From positions 62,001 through 126,000 of the forward strand of contig JAAFIR010000010.1 in the NCBI GenBank assembly GCA_013297885.1: 64,000 nucleotides of DNA. Reading direction: 5' to 3'. This stretch comes from Leptospirales bacterium. Lineage in GTDB: Bacteria; Spirochaetota; Leptospiria; Leptospirales; Leptospiraceae. The notes below the pieces were generated by a model that searched no databases, was not told the origin of the DNA, and saw nothing but the letters and a program-made list of their open reading frames with translations. A program made the position numbers and the translations under genes. Every line of letters begins with the position of its first letter. Position 1 is the stretch's first letter. Positions 43,928 through 53,770 of this stretch are shown one piece after another.

Positions 43928-45312
43928 TGAAAGTTTCTTTCAAAGCATGGGAATATATTTCAGATGATAAATTTATCCAAACAGAATATGATTTTGTGGG
44001 AGATAAAAATTCTGGTTGGGAAATTTTTAGAAACAACAAACCTCATTTAAAATTAGGTGAAGGTTATGAATTATTCAAATCCAAATATTGTGGAATTTGT
44101 TCCACTGATTTAGCTAGAAGATTTCTTCCGTTTCCACTTCCACAAATTACTGGACATGAAGTTGTTGCAACTAGTCTTGATGGAAAAAAAAATTATGTTC
44201 TAGAAATAAACGATACATACCAAGCTCGTGGTGTAGAAGAAGATATTTTTTGTAAATCAGGAATCCCAACTCATTCACCAGATAGAATGGTTCTTGGAAT
44301 TGATAGACTGCCCGGTGGATTTGGAGAATACATTTTGTCTCCAATAAATGCTGCAATTGAATTTGATGAAATTTCTCCTAAACTTGCTGTGCTAATCGAG
44401 CCATTTGCTGCTTGTCTTCAATCTGTGATCGCTTCTCCTCCAAAAAAAGGAGATCATGTAGCAGTTCTAGGACCAAGAAGACTTGGAAATTTACTTATTG
44501 CTGCACTTGCTTCTTATAAAAAATCTCACCAAATAGATTTTGAAATTTCTGCTCTTGCGAGGCACAATGAACTTTTAGAAGTTTCAAAAAAACTCGGAGC
44601 AGATTCAGTTTTTAGATCAGATAAATTAAAAGATAAAAAATTTGATATTGTATATGATACAACGAGCACTGAGTCTGGATTTTTACAAGCATTAGAAATT
44701 GCAAAAAGAGAATTACATTTAAAAACAACTAATGGACAAGAAATGTCAGGTTTAAAAAAATTAACTGAGCTAGTTGTAGATGAACTTTCTTTGATGTCTT
44801 ATTCAGAAGAAAATTTGAATTTTAAATGGGAAAATGCAAATTATAAAAATGAAAAAATTGTAGTGAGTGAAAATTCTAAGATTTCTTTAAAAGAAAATTT
44901 TTATAAAAGCAAAATTTCTGATGCAGAAAAAATTTTAGAAAGTGAAGAATTTCAAAATCGAATTCCCAGATTTGATTTGAGTATTGTTTCCAATTTAGAA
45001 GAAATTGATTTGTCGATTAGACCTTCAACTGCACACGAAAATTCTTTGGTGAGACCAAGAGGAGCGATTTTATTTTCAGGTGAATCAAATGAAAATCCAG
45101 TTTTAAAATTTTTAAATTCTGGTGGAAAAATTCGTTCTTCTCGTTGTGGAGATTTTCACAAAGCTTTAAAATTATTATCTGAGAACAAAGAAATTTCTGA
45201 AAATTTAGTGAGTCATTTAATAACTCATCGTTATTCATCGAAAAATATGAATGAAGCTTTTTTAAAAGCCAAAGAAAAAGATGCAGTAAAAGTAGTAATT
45301 GAACATGAATAA
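43927..45312 (+). CDS. Zinc-type medium-chain dehydrogenase (MDR) with insertion
   Basis: 461 residues, about 100 more than common MDR enzymes. The catalytic zinc site is suggested by KYCGICSTDLARRF and QITGHEVV (Cys, His-Glu), the proton-relay/cofactor parts by LIEPFAACLQSV, and the dinucleotide fold by HVAVLGPRRLGNLLIAAL. A stretch at about 255-360 interrupts the fold, which ends in ITHRYSSKNMNEAFLKAKEKDAVKVVI. The structural-zinc cysteine cluster is absent. Substrate unknown. Overlaps an adenosylhomocysteinase-like gene, hinting at a shared pathway. Confidence 0.72.
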   Translation: MKVSFKAWEYISDDKFIQTEYDFVGDKNSGWEIFRNNKPHLKLGEGYELFKSKYCGICSTDLARRFLPFPLPQITGHEVVATSLDGKKNYVLEINDTYQARGVEEDIFCKSGIPTHSPDRMVLGIDRLPGGFGEYILSPINAAIEFDEISPKLAVLIEPFAACLQSVIASPPKKGDHVAVLGPRRLGNLLIAALASYKKSHQIDFEISALARHNELLEVSKKLGADSVFRSDKLKDKKFDIVYDTTSTESGFLQALEIAKRELHLKTTNGQEMSGLKKLTELVVDELSLMSYSEENLNFKWENANYKNEKIVVSENSKISLKENFYKSKISDAEKILESEEFQNRIPRFDLSIVSNLEEIDLSIRPSTAHENSLVRPRGAILFSGESNENPVLKFLNSGGKIRSSRCGDFHKALKLLSENKEISENLVSHLITHRYSSKNMNEAFLKAKEKDAVKVVIEHE

Positions 45313-47692
45313 ACTTGAAACCACTTTAGGAAGTCCATTAATTTGGGAAGATCATTGGAAAATTGACTTAAAAGAATTAAAAATTTTTACAGGACTTTCA
45401 ATTCTCTCCCAAATTATTGGAGATCAAATTTTTGATGAATTGGAAACTGGACTTGGTGACATTCATTTTTTATATAAAATAAATCCAAACATAAACCCTG
45501 AACTTATACAAATGCAAATTTCATCTATTCAGATTTATTCTGAATCTGGAGTTTTAGATGAATTGGTATTTAGAAAAGAAGATCTCCAAATTTTTTTGAG
45601 AACCATTTTTGGAACTTTTCAAAGACCCAATTGGGCAAAATTTATTCATCCAGAATTTTTTGGAGAAGATAATAAAACTTTTTCGAATCAATCCCTTGTT
45701 TTTCAATTTGAAAATTTATTTTTTATTTTAAATAGATTTGAAAATCAAAGACAAGTTGGAAAATTTTTTCTGAGACTTAAAATTACAAAAGATAATCCTT
45801 TTGAATCTTTAAAAGAAACTGATGGATTTCATCTAGTAAATGATATACAGAATAGAAAATATATTGCTGGAACTTCAAAACTTGCTGAATCAATTTCTGA
45901 AAAAATTTTAACTTCTGTTCAAAAAAATTTAAGTTCTTATATTGAAGAAAAAACTTCGTATAATTTATTATTTAGTAGCTTAGAAAAAACTTTTTTAAAT
46001 GATATTGAACAAATTTGTTTTCATTTTAGTGCAAGTTTTACAGAAAATATTCAAAAACTTTCTAAATTTGAACAAGTTCAAGTTTATAAAAAAATCTTTT
46101 TGACATTTGAAGATAAAAGTATAGCTGATGAAATTTTAAATGAAAAACTTTTCGAAATTGAAACACATAAGAATATTAGAGTTTTCTTATATACTTCTAG
46201 AAAAAATAAATTTTTAAATTTAAGTTTTGGAGAAATTAAAAAAAGTATCAGTTTAGAAAACTATTTAGATAAGATGCAAATTTTAAATTCTATTTTAGAA
46301 AAAAATTTAGATTTTCAAGATATTTCAGTTTTTTTAATTCATCATATCACTTCTGAAATTTTAGCTGTAATTGAATTAATTCGCAATTTAAAACCGGTTT
46401 CACTTGATATGATGTTTGTAAAATATGCAGGAAAAATTCCAGATGCTTATCTTGATTCTTTATTTAATATAAATGATGAAAATTTTTTTATGGCAGGACT
46501 TGCTAGACACACAACTGAAGACAACAAAGAATATTTTAGTTTGGCTAAATACTATTCTGATTTGACTGTGCATGAAAAATTTGCTCAAGACTTAGATTCC
46601 AAAAAATTAAAATTTTTTGATGCAATGAAATCTATTTCAATTTATTTTTTTCTTTTAAGATTAGAAAAAGTGATTTTTGAAAAGAAAAAAATTTTACTAA
46701 TTGAAGATGGTGGATATTTAGCTCCAATTTTAAATGAATATATGATTTCAGAAAAAACAATTGGTGAAATTTATGATGAAAATTTTATTTCCACAAAACT
46801 CGACAAATCCAAAAAACTAAAAGAGATTTTGGATGAATATTTAGTTGGAACAGTAGAACACACTAGAAACGGTTATGACAGATTACAAAAAGTAAAATCA
46901 AATTTTGATAAATTTGAAACCACAACTTTTTCTATTGCAATCTCCAATGAAAAAGTAATCGAAGAATCTAAAGAAGTGGCTCATTCTATTCTTAGTGCAA
47001 TTGAATCTATTTTACATGGACAAGGAAAAATTTTATCTAAACGAAAAATAATAATACTTGGTGCAAAAGGAAATATTGGTTCTTTTTTGGTGAATTACTT
47101 ACTAGGTGGAAGACTTCATGATACTAATTTAAAACTTATTGAAGTGGATTTAAAATGTACAGATGGAATTGCAGGTTTTGAATTTTTACACCAAATTCCT
47201 AATGAAGAATTTTTAGATTTGGATTTATTTATTGGAGTAATTGGTGATTCTATTTTAAAATCAGAGTTGATTAAAAATTTAATTTTAAATGGAAAAAAGC
47301 GAGATTTATTTTTTGCGTCTGGTTCTACAAAAACTGTTGAGTTTACAGATCTTTCTGAATATATTTATAAAATATTAGATAATCCTAATATACTTGGAGA
47401 GAATGTTTCTGTTGAAATTTCTAAAATTCAAGACCCTCAAAGTTTAATGAACCAAGGAACAAAAGTAAAAATCAAAAGTCCAAAAATAGAAAAAAATTTA
47501 TATCTACTTGGGGATTTAAGTCCAATTAATTTTTTATATTATGGTGTTCCAACAGAAACAATGGATAAAATCTTATCACAATTGATTCAAGTGAGTCTTG
47601 GTTTGGTAAATCAATACAAAAATTCAAAACTACCAACAAAAGGAATTTATGCAGTTGACAAAGAAATTGATGAATGGGGAAATTTGTTATGA
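45305..47692 (+). CDS. Large adenosylhomocysteinase-like NAD-binding protein
   Basis: About 795 residues from ATG 45305; a TTG at 45299 is possible. The first 370 residues match nothing I know. The second half follows the S-adenosylhomocysteine hydrolase plan: ILLIEDGGYLAPIL, then GTVEHTRNGYDRLQKV (like the VEETTTGVHRL segment), IAISNEKVIEESKEVAHSILSAIESIL, and the Rossmann loop IIILGAKGNIGSFLV near residue 583. The C-terminal GIYAVDKEIDEW recalls the SAHH tail. SAHH uses bound NAD for an oxidation-elimination-reduction cycle. Substrate unknown. Confidence 0.55.
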   Translation: MNKLETTLGSPLIWEDHWKIDLKELKIFTGLSILSQIIGDQIFDELETGLGDIHFLYKINPNINPELIQMQISSIQIYSESGVLDELVFRKEDLQIFLRTIFGTFQRPNWAKFIHPEFFGEDNKTFSNQSLVFQFENLFFILNRFENQRQVGKFFLRLKITKDNPFESLKETDGFHLVNDIQNRKYIAGTSKLAESISEKILTSVQKNLSSYIEEKTSYNLLFSSLEKTFLNDIEQICFHFSASFTENIQKLSKFEQVQVYKKIFLTFEDKSIADEILNEKLFEIETHKNIRVFLYTSRKNKFLNLSFGEIKKSISLENYLDKMQILNSILEKNLDFQDISVFLIHHITSEILAVIELIRNLKPVSLDMMFVKYAGKIPDAYLDSLFNINDENFFMAGLARHTTEDNKEYFSLAKYYSDLTVHEKFAQDLDSKKLKFFDAMKSISIYFFLLRLEKVIFEKKKILLIEDGGYLAPILNEYMISEKTIGEIYDENFISTKLDKSKKLKEILDEYLVGTVEHTRNGYDRLQKVKSNFDKFETTTFSIAISNEKVIEESKEVAHSILSAIESILHGQGKILSKRKIIILGAKGNIGSFLVNYLLGGRLHDTNLKLIEVDLKCTDGIAGFEFLHQIPNEEFLDLDLFIGVIGDSILKSELIKNLILNGKKRDLFFASGSTKTVEFTDLSEYIYKILDNPNILGENVSVEISKIQDPQSLMNQGTKVKIKSPKIEKNLYLLGDLSPINFLYYGVPTETMDKILSQLIQVSLGLVNQYKNSKLPTKGIYAVDKEIDEWGNLL

Positions 47693-48126
47693 GTAAACAT
47701 GGACAATTTCAAATTACTCAAAAAGTTTTTGTAATTAAAGAAAATAAATTATTAGTTATGAAAGATCATAAATCTGGTGCGGGTGATTTGCCAGGTGGAA
47801 GAATGAACCAAGAAGAATTTTTTCAAGATTGGATGATTTCTTTAAACCGTGAAATTGAAGAAGAAATGGGATCCAATTTTAAATTAGAAATTTCTAAAGA
47901 ACCAATTTTTATTCATAAACATCTCGTGAATGACGGAAATCATCCTTGTTTAGTGATTGCTTATTTTGCAAAATATATTTCTGGTGAAATTTTAATTTCT
48001 GATGAACATGATTTTTACAAATGGGTGGAAATTGATTCTTATAATCCTGAAGAACTATTTTCAGAGTATATGTTGGAAATCATAAATTTATTTTTAAAAA
48101 GGTATAAAAATGGTCTCTATTTATAG
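47689..48126 (+). CDS. Nudix hydrolase
   Basis: 145 residues from ATG 47689 (ATGA overlap with the upstream stop, GGGGA before it); an in-frame ATG at 47674 is also possible. The Nudix box is present in slightly stretched form: GDLPGGRMNQEE followed by LNREIEEEMGSNF, with the metal-binding REIEEE. Such enzymes cleave nucleoside diphosphates linked to another group. It sits between the SAHH-like and nitrilase-like genes and overlaps the latter by 17 bases. Confidence 0.8.
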   Translation: MSKHGQFQITQKVFVIKENKLLVMKDHKSGAGDLPGGRMNQEEFFQDWMISLNREIEEEMGSNFKLEISKEPIFIHKHLVNDGNHPCLVIAYFAKYISGEILISDEHDFYKWVEIDSYNPEELFSEYMLEIINLFLKRYKNGLYL

Positions 48127-49120
48127 ATTTATAATTTTTTTTATTTTATCTGCAATTTTAATTTTTTATTCAAATACTTTAACAAATCGTTTTTATTCAA
48201 AATCTGAAATTGAAAAAATATCAAATCAAACAGAAGAATTTAACTTTAAATCAATGGGATATAAATCTGAAAAAGGAAATTTAGTTTTAATTTCAAATTC
48301 TTTTAGACCAATTGATTTTGCATCTGAAGAAATTTATTTTAATAAAATTGAATCTATTTTAAAAACTATTTCTGAAAAAAATTTTATTGGAGAAGAAACT
48401 TTCATTATTTTTCCAGAACATATTGGAAGTTTTTTATTTTTAATAGATGAAAAAAAAGAAATTTATAATTTTAAAACTTTAAACGAAGCTTTGGAAAAAA
48501 TCAAATATTCTAATCCTGAATTAGTTCTTACAAAAAATTTAATACCAAAGTTAATTGAGAAGAAAAAGAATAAAATTTTAGAAATATACAAAAATACTTT
48601 TTTAAAATTATCCAAAAAATATTCTGTTTCCATTTTTGCTGGAAGTATAGTATTGCCAGAATTAAAATTTGAAAATGAAAATTTAGTTTTTTCTTCCACA
48701 GAATTAAAAAATCAAAGTTTGATTTTTACATCTGAAGAAAAAATTTATGAAAAAATTGGTTCTGCTAAAAATATTTCTGAACTAGATAAATCAATTTTTG
48801 AATTAAAAGAAAATCCAAATTCTGAAATTTTGAACTTTTTTGATACAAGTATTTTACTCACAGAAGATTCAAGAAAAATAGAATTAGAAAAAATTAAAAC
48901 TGGTCATATTGTTTCAATCAATTTTACAAATACGGAAAATTCAGAATTTTATGATAAAATAAAAAACTTATCTTCTAATAAATCGTATGCTCAGATTTTT
49001 TTTAAAGGAAAATTTTTTAATTTAGAAATGTATTCAAATGAAATTCAGTCAATTCGATACATTAACTTGGAAAATCATAATGACAAAAAATCTTTTATAT
49101 TGAATCATTTTTTAAATTAA
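48110..49120 (+). CDS. Membrane-anchored nitrilase-like (carbon-nitrogen hydrolase) protein, apparently inactive
   Basis: 336 residues. An N-terminal membrane helix (5-24) precedes a domain with nitrilase-like landmarks: FIIFPEHIGSFL, where Glu would be the general base, and KLSKKYSVSIFAGSIVLPE, the strand before the usual core. I see no Cys at all in the protein, so the nucleophile of the Glu-Lys-Cys triad is missing. It may be a non-catalytic relative, or the likeness may be misleading. AAAAGG precedes the ATG. Last gene of the overlapping run that begins at 42719. Confidence 0.45.
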   Translation: MVSIYRFIIFFILSAILIFYSNTLTNRFYSKSEIEKISNQTEEFNFKSMGYKSEKGNLVLISNSFRPIDFASEEIYFNKIESILKTISEKNFIGEETFIIFPEHIGSFLFLIDEKKEIYNFKTLNEALEKIKYSNPELVLTKNLIPKLIEKKKNKILEIYKNTFLKLSKKYSVSIFAGSIVLPELKFENENLVFSSTELKNQSLIFTSEEKIYEKIGSAKNISELDKSIFELKENPNSEILNFFDTSILLTEDSRKIELEKIKTGHIVSINFTNTENSEFYDKIKNLSSNKSYAQIFFKGKFFNLEMYSNEIQSIRYINLENHNDKKSFILNHFLN

Positions 49121-49158
49121 ACTATTGACATAATTATAAGAATTGGATTAATTAATTT

Positions 49159-49347
49159 GTGCCAGAAAAATTACCTTTAAACGAAATCTCAATTAAATGT
49201 ACACTTTATAATAAATGTTTAAAAACTTGTCCTTCCTCAAAAAAAATTTTAATGGAAGATGACTTTAAACTTTTAAAAACTTCTTGTCTATCAAAAGAAT
49301 TTTCTAAATGTAAAATTTTTAAAGAAGCTTCCGAAAAAGCAGCTTAG
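49159..49347 (+). CDS. Small Cys-containing protein, 62 residues
   Basis: GTG start at 49159 with a weak ribosome site, stop at 49345-49347. Five Cys in an ordered arrangement (Cys14-x5-Cys20-x3-Cys24 in IKCTLYNKCLKTCPSS, then Cys43 and Cys51), suggesting a metal site or disulfides; there is no signal peptide, so a zinc site in the cytoplasm is more likely. No family recognised. Confidence 0.5.
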   Translation: MPEKLPLNEISIKCTLYNKCLKTCPSSKKILMEDDFKLLKTSCLSKEFSKCKIFKEASEKAA

Positions 49348-49493
49348 AAGCTATTTAAAAAACTATCCATAATCCCACTCTTTTTATATAAAATTGTCAA
49401 ATACTTATTTTAAAACAATATAGTTTAAATCTTTAAAAATGAATTTTAAAAATTTAACTAGACATCTGCAAATATTTTTTTTAAACATGCCCA

Positions 49494-50459
49494 ATGAGTG
49501 AAATTTTAGAGAAAGTAAAAAAATCTATTTCTATTGAATTAGAATCAATTCAGTATTTTTATAATAACATAGATCCAAATTTTGAAAAAGCAATAGAAGT
49601 AATTTTTCATTCACGAGGCAAACTAATTTTAACTGGTGTAGGAAAATCTGGTGATATTGCCAAGAAAATTTCTTCTACCCTAAGCTCAACAGGAACACCT
49701 GCAATTTTCTTACATCCAACTGATTCAGCTCATGGTGATGCAGGACTCATTGGCAAAGAAGATATTGTGCTTGCGATAGGAAAAAGTGGTGAGAGTGAAG
49801 AATTGATTTCTCTAATTCCAACCATTAAACGAATTGGAGCTAAATTAATTTCACTAACTGCAAATGGAAAATCGAAATTGGCTATTGAGTCAGATATTGT
49901 TTTACTCACACCTGTTTTAAAAGAAGCTTGCCCTTTGGATCTTGCACCAACTTCTAGTACAACAATTGCATTAATTGCAGGAGATGCTATTGCAATGGCT
50001 TTAATGGAATTAAAAAATTTTAAAGAAGAAGATTTTGCATTGTATCATCCAGCTGGTAGACTTGGTAAAAGATTAGCACTTAGAATAGATGATGTAATGA
50101 GAAAAGGAAAAGACAAAGCAGAAATTTCAAAAGATGCAAGTTTTGAAATAATTTTAGAAGAAATAACTAATAAAAGAGTAGGAGCAGTTGCAGTTGTTGA
50201 TAACGAAAAATTGATTGGACTCATAACTGACTTTGATATTCGATCTGCTATGAGTAAAAATTCATTTAATAAAAATTTAACAGCAAACCAAATCATGAAT
50301 CCTAACCCAATTCATTTTTTCTCTGAAAATAAAGCCTATGATGTTTTGCTTGAAATGGAAAATAGAAAAAATCCAATATCAGTCGCTCCAATAGTTGATA
50401 AAAATTTTATATATTTAGGAATGATTTCAATCCACGACCTGCTTCAAAAGGGTCTATAA
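49494..50459 (+). CDS. kdsD: Arabinose-5-phosphate isomerase KdsD (KpsF/GutQ family)
   Basis: 321 residues. SIS domain at about 25-190 (GKLILTGVGKSGDIAKKISSTLSSTGTPA, HPTDSAHGDAG, AIGKSGESEELISLIP, CPLDLAPTSSTT), then two CBS domains from about 205 (VMRKGKDKAEISKDA..., IMNPNPIHFFSENK...). It turns ribulose-5-phosphate into arabinose-5-phosphate, the precursor of Kdo for LPS. The MarR gene starts three bases after its stop, so they may share a transcript. Confidence 0.93.
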   Translation: MSEILEKVKKSISIELESIQYFYNNIDPNFEKAIEVIFHSRGKLILTGVGKSGDIAKKISSTLSSTGTPAIFLHPTDSAHGDAGLIGKEDIVLAIGKSGESEELISLIPTIKRIGAKLISLTANGKSKLAIESDIVLLTPVLKEACPLDLAPTSSTTIALIAGDAIAMALMELKNFKEEDFALYHPAGRLGKRLALRIDDVMRKGKDKAEISKDASFEIILEEITNKRVGAVAVVDNEKLIGLITDFDIRSAMSKNSFNKNLTANQIMNPNPIHFFSENKAYDVLLEMENRKNPISVAPIVDKNFIYLGMISIHDLLQKGL

Positions 50460-50462
50460 TAC

Positions 50463-50909
50463 ATGCCAACAAAATTTTCTGGAACAGATGAAGAGAAAAA
50501 TTCATTAAACTCTTTTATCTGTTTAATGAGAGCTTCAGATACAATTTCCGGAGAAATTCACACCTCTCTTTTAGAAAAAAACTTAACCATAAGCCAATTT
50601 GGAATTTTAGAAACTCTATTCCATATTGGTCCAATGTGCCAAAAAGAACTTGGAACAAAAATTTTAAAATCTACTGCAAACATAACAACTGTTCTTGATA
50701 ATTTAGAAAAAAGAGATTTAGTAAGTAGAATTAGAAATGAAAAAGATAAAAGGTATATAACAGTTGAACTAACTGAACTTGGAAGAAAATTAATTTCAGA
50801 AATTTTTCCTCAACATGTAAAAAAAATTGAATCTATTTTTAAAATTTTAAACTGTGACCAAAAAAAATCTCTCCAAGAAATTTGTAAAACACTTGGTAAG
50901 CAATTCTAA
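50463..50909 (+). CDS. MarR-family transcriptional regulator
   Basis: 148 residues, the family norm. Winged helix at about 45-110: ISQFGILETLFHIGPMCQKELGTKILKSTANITTVLDNLEKRDLVSRIRNEKDKRYITVELTELGRKL, with the characteristic DKR in the wing. Helices at both ends form the dimer interface. Three bases after kdsD and 41 bases before an MFS transporter gene, the common pairing in which MarR represses an efflux pump and is relieved by its substrate. Confidence 0.9.
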   Translation: MPTKFSGTDEEKNSLNSFICLMRASDTISGEIHTSLLEKNLTISQFGILETLFHIGPMCQKELGTKILKSTANITTVLDNLEKRDLVSRIRNEKDKRYITVELTELGRKLISEIFPQHVKKIESIFKILNCDQKKSLQEICKTLGKQF

Positions 50910-50950
50910 TTCAGGCTTGTTTCAAATAATTTAACTTAAATAATGGCTTC

Positions 50951-52150
50951 ATGCCTTTCAAAGAATTAATCCTTCTTCTAACATTAGCACTCATTCAATT
51001 TACAAATATAATGGACTTTATGATAATGATGCCCCTTGGTCCACAACTGATGAAATTATTTAACATTGGAACAAAAGAATTTGGATTTTTAGTTGCATCA
51101 TACACTTATACAGCTGGATTTGTAAATTTTTTGGGAATTTTTTTCTTAGATGGATTTAATAGAAAAACTGCAATGTTATTTTCATATACAGGTTTTTGTA
51201 TTGGAACATTTTGTTGTTATCTAGCACCAAACTATGAATTTTTACTTCTTGCAAGAATTTTAACAGGTGTATTTGGTGGCTTACTTTCCTCAATTACTTT
51301 TTCAATAGTTGGTGATGCAATTCCACTTCAACGAAGAGGGCAAGCAACAGGAATTGTGATGATTTCATTTTCATTAGCATCCTCACTCGGTGTACCATTT
51401 GGTCTGTATTTAGCATCCAAATTTACTTGGAATACACCATTTTTAGTTTTAGTAATCGCTGGAATTTTTATTATACTTTTAGCTTTTTTTGTAATTCCTT
51501 CCATGAATAGACATAATGAAAATAAAATTGTAGATAAAAATATTTTTGAAAATATTCTAAAAATTTTTAAAAACCCAAATCAAGTTCTTGCATTAGTTTT
51601 AGTATTTTTTATGTTCAGTGGACAAATGGCAGTAATTCCATTTATTACACCTTTTATGGTTGGAAACGTTGGATTTCAAATTTCAGATTTACCTTTAATA
51701 TATTTAATCGGTGGTGGTGCAAATTTTTTATCAATGGCATTAATTGGAAAACTTTCTGATAAATTTGGTTTTAAAAGAATTCTATTAATTTTAATTTTTA
51801 TTTCATCAATAGTAATTTTGGTTATGACTAATTTATCAAATGTTGGAATCATGATAGGTTTAATAGTTACAACTTGTTTTATGGTTTTTGTAGGTGGAAG
51901 AGTTGTTCCGACATTGGCTTTAGTAACTGCAACTGTTGAACCTTCTAACAGAGGAAGTTTTATGAGTTTTGTTTCTAGCATTCAACAAATTTCAGCAGGA
52001 GTTGCTTCAACAGTTTCGGGGCTAATCATTGTTAAACTATCAGACGATAAAATTATAAATTATGATACTGTGGGATATATTGCTGTTTGTATGGCAATTA
52101 TATCAATTCCATTAATTATCAAATTAAAAATGATTGAACAAAAATCTTAA
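50951..52150 (+). CDS. Major facilitator superfamily transporter (DHA1-like)
   Basis: 399 residues with twelve membrane helices. Motif A after helix 2 is loosened (FFLDGFNRKTAMLFSY), and the matching loop of the second half is GKLSDKFGFKRIL. ARILTGVFGGLLSSITFSIVGDAIPLQRRGQATG is typical of drug-proton antiporters and sugar-efflux carriers. Likely exports a small compound, under the adjacent MarR regulator. Its last four bases overlap the converging ferredoxin-like gene. Confidence 0.87.
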   Translation: MPFKELILLLTLALIQFTNIMDFMIMMPLGPQLMKLFNIGTKEFGFLVASYTYTAGFVNFLGIFFLDGFNRKTAMLFSYTGFCIGTFCCYLAPNYEFLLLARILTGVFGGLLSSITFSIVGDAIPLQRRGQATGIVMISFSLASSLGVPFGLYLASKFTWNTPFLVLVIAGIFIILLAFFVIPSMNRHNENKIVDKNIFENILKIFKNPNQVLALVLVFFMFSGQMAVIPFITPFMVGNVGFQISDLPLIYLIGGGANFLSMALIGKLSDKFGFKRILLILIFISSIVILVMTNLSNVGIMIGLIVTTCFMVFVGGRVVPTLALVTATVEPSNRGSFMSFVSSIQQISAGVASTVSGLIIVKLSDDKIINYDTVGYIAVCMAIISIPLIIKLKMIEQKS

Positions 52151-52485
52151 GTTTCACCATGTGGAATTTTTTTCTTCATGGTTCGGGGGATTTGTTTGAT
52201 TTGAATATATTCTTCTACTTCCATTTGACAAGCTAAGCCCTCTGCAATACCAAGTTGGTTATCTTCAAAATTACATTTACAATTTTCACAAGTTCCACTC
52301 CAACAATGTTTTTGTAATTTGATTTCATAATCTGAATAAACGTTTGTTATATAGTGAAATGCACGAAGTAAATTTATATTTTTTGGAACTTGAAATTCTT
52401 GTCCAAGTAAAAAAATAGAAACTAAATTTTTGGGACTAGTATCCCCAAAAAGATTATCAAAGCTGTTTACATTTCCTTCTGGCAT
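52147..52485 (-). CDS. [2Fe-2S] ferredoxin-like protein
   Basis: 112 residues from ATG 52485, or 117 from TTG 52500. A ferredoxin-fold pattern is visible: VSIFLLGQEFQVPKNINLLRAFHY leads to the cluster motif CWSGTCENCKC and a later Cys in GLACQMEVEE, the C-x4-C-x2-C ... C spacing of plant-type or succinate-dehydrogenase-type [2Fe-2S] proteins. It would carry single electrons. Divergent from carA, with 42 bases between the starts. Partner unknown. Confidence 0.7.
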   Translation of the reverse strand: MPEGNVNSFDNLFGDTSPKNLVSIFLLGQEFQVPKNINLLRAFHYITNVYSDYEIKLQKHCWSGTCENCKCNFEDNQLGIAEGLACQMEVEEYIQIKQIPRTMKKKIPHGET

Positions 52486-52527
52486 TTTCTTGACTCGCAA
52501 CTTACATATAGAATTATGTTATTTTAA

Positions 52528-53610
52528 ATGAAAGCATTTTTAGTTTTACACACTGGTGAAATTTTTGAAGGTAAGTCCTTCGGTTATGAAGGAACTGAAA
52601 TAGGTGAAGTTGTATTTAACACTTCTCTTTCAGGTTACCAAGAAATACTTACTGATCCCTCTTATAGAAAACAAATTGTCACTCTCACCTACCCAATGAT
52701 TGGAAATTATGGTATTTCCCCTGAAGACATGGAATCAGACAGAGTACAAGTCAGCGGACTTATTTGCAAAGAATATGTTCCTGTTCCATCCAATTTTCGC
52801 TCTACTGAAACTCTTGCAAATTTTTTAAAACGTCACAAAGTTCCCGGGATCGAAGGAATTGACACAAGAAAATTAACACGTAGAATAAGAAACGGAGGGG
52901 CACCAAATGGTGGAATTTTTATTTCTGAAAAATACTCAGAATCTTTTTTAGAAGAAGTTAAAAAATTCCCCGGCTTAGAGGGAATGGATCTTGCAAAAGT
53001 TGTTAGCACAATAAAAAAATACCAATTTGGCACAAGTGATGACAAACCTTACAAAGTTGCTGTTTACGATTATGGTGTAAAAACAAATATTTTACGCTGC
53101 CTCAATCAAGCAGGATTTCAAGTAACTGTATTCCCTGCCCTCAGTCCAATTGAAGAAGTTATGAGAGAAAATTTTGATGGGTATTTTTTATCAAACGGCC
53201 CAGGTGATCCTGAACCACTTGACTATGCAATTCACACTGCAAAAAAAATTATTGAAGCAAAAAAACCTTTATTTGGAATTTGTCTTGGTCATCAAATAAT
53301 TGGTCTTGCACTAGGTAGAAAAACTGAAAAACTAAAATTTGGGCATCGAGGTGGAAACCAACCTGTAAAAAATTTCAAGACAGGAAGAGTTGAAATCACT
53401 TCCCAAAATCATGGATTTGCAGTTGTAGGTGAAGATAGTTCTTCTGAGCCAATCACTCATATCAATTTAAATGATAACACAATTGAAGGAATTGCATCAA
53501 AAGATTTTCCAGTAATGGCTGTTCAATATCATCCTGAAAGCTCTCCAGGACCACATGATGCTGAATATTTATTTCAAGATTTTTTTGAAATGGTAAAAAA
53601 TTCTAAATAA
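52528..53610 (+). CDS. carA: Carbamoyl-phosphate synthase small subunit
   Basis: 360 residues. The N-terminal CarA domain ([57 protein letters not shown]) is followed by a class I amidotransferase domain with FLSNGPGDP, the nucleophile in GICLGHQ and the His/Glu pair in [12 protein letters not shown]. It supplies ammonia from glutamine for carbamoyl phosphate, used for pyrimidines and arginine. carB is not next to it. A repeat element begins six bases after its stop. Confidence 0.95.
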   Translation: MKAFLVLHTGEIFEGKSFGYEGTEIGEVVFNTSLSGYQEILTDPSYRKQIVTLTYPMIGNYGISPEDMESDRVQVSGLICKEYVPVPSNFRSTETLANFLKRHKVPGIEGIDTRKLTRRIRNGGAPNGGIFISEKYSESFLEEVKKFPGLEGMDLAKVVSTIKKYQFGTSDDKPYKVAVYDYGVKTNILRCLNQAGFQVTVFPALSPIEEVMRENFDGYFLSNGPGDPEPLDYAIHTAKKIIEAKKPLFGICLGHQIIGLALGRKTEKLKFGHRGGNQPVKNFKTGRVEITSQNHGFAVVGEDSSSEPITHINLNDNTIEGIASKDFPVMAVQYHPESSPGPHDAEYLFQDFFEMVKNSK

Positions 53611-53616
53611 AAACTT

Positions 53617-53770
53617 GGGCGTTTCTTTTCATTTGCTAATATCTTTTAACGATACTATCGTTTAATAATATCAAATGAAAAGTCGTGCTTTACGTTGCAA
53701 TCTTTTGCAACTATTTTTTTTTGAAATAAATCTTGTAATGCAAAAGGATTTCCACTTCAATCACTAACGC
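53617..53770 (-). repeat. Two-hairpin intergenic element, subfamily A, copy 9
   Basis: GGGCGT, hairpin 2 CTTTTCATTTGATATT-type arms (TTTCTTTTCATTTG/CAAATGAAAAG) around ACGATACTATCGTT, CGTGCTTTACGTTGCAATC, part 1 TTTTGCA/TGCAAAA, GGATTTCCACTTCAATCACTAACGC. The hairpin-1 flanks match those of copy 8, while the outer end is GCGTTAG rather than GCGAAAG. It starts six bases after the carA stop. The remainder of the 335-base gap (53771-53945) carries the promoter of the next gene. Confidence 0.8.
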
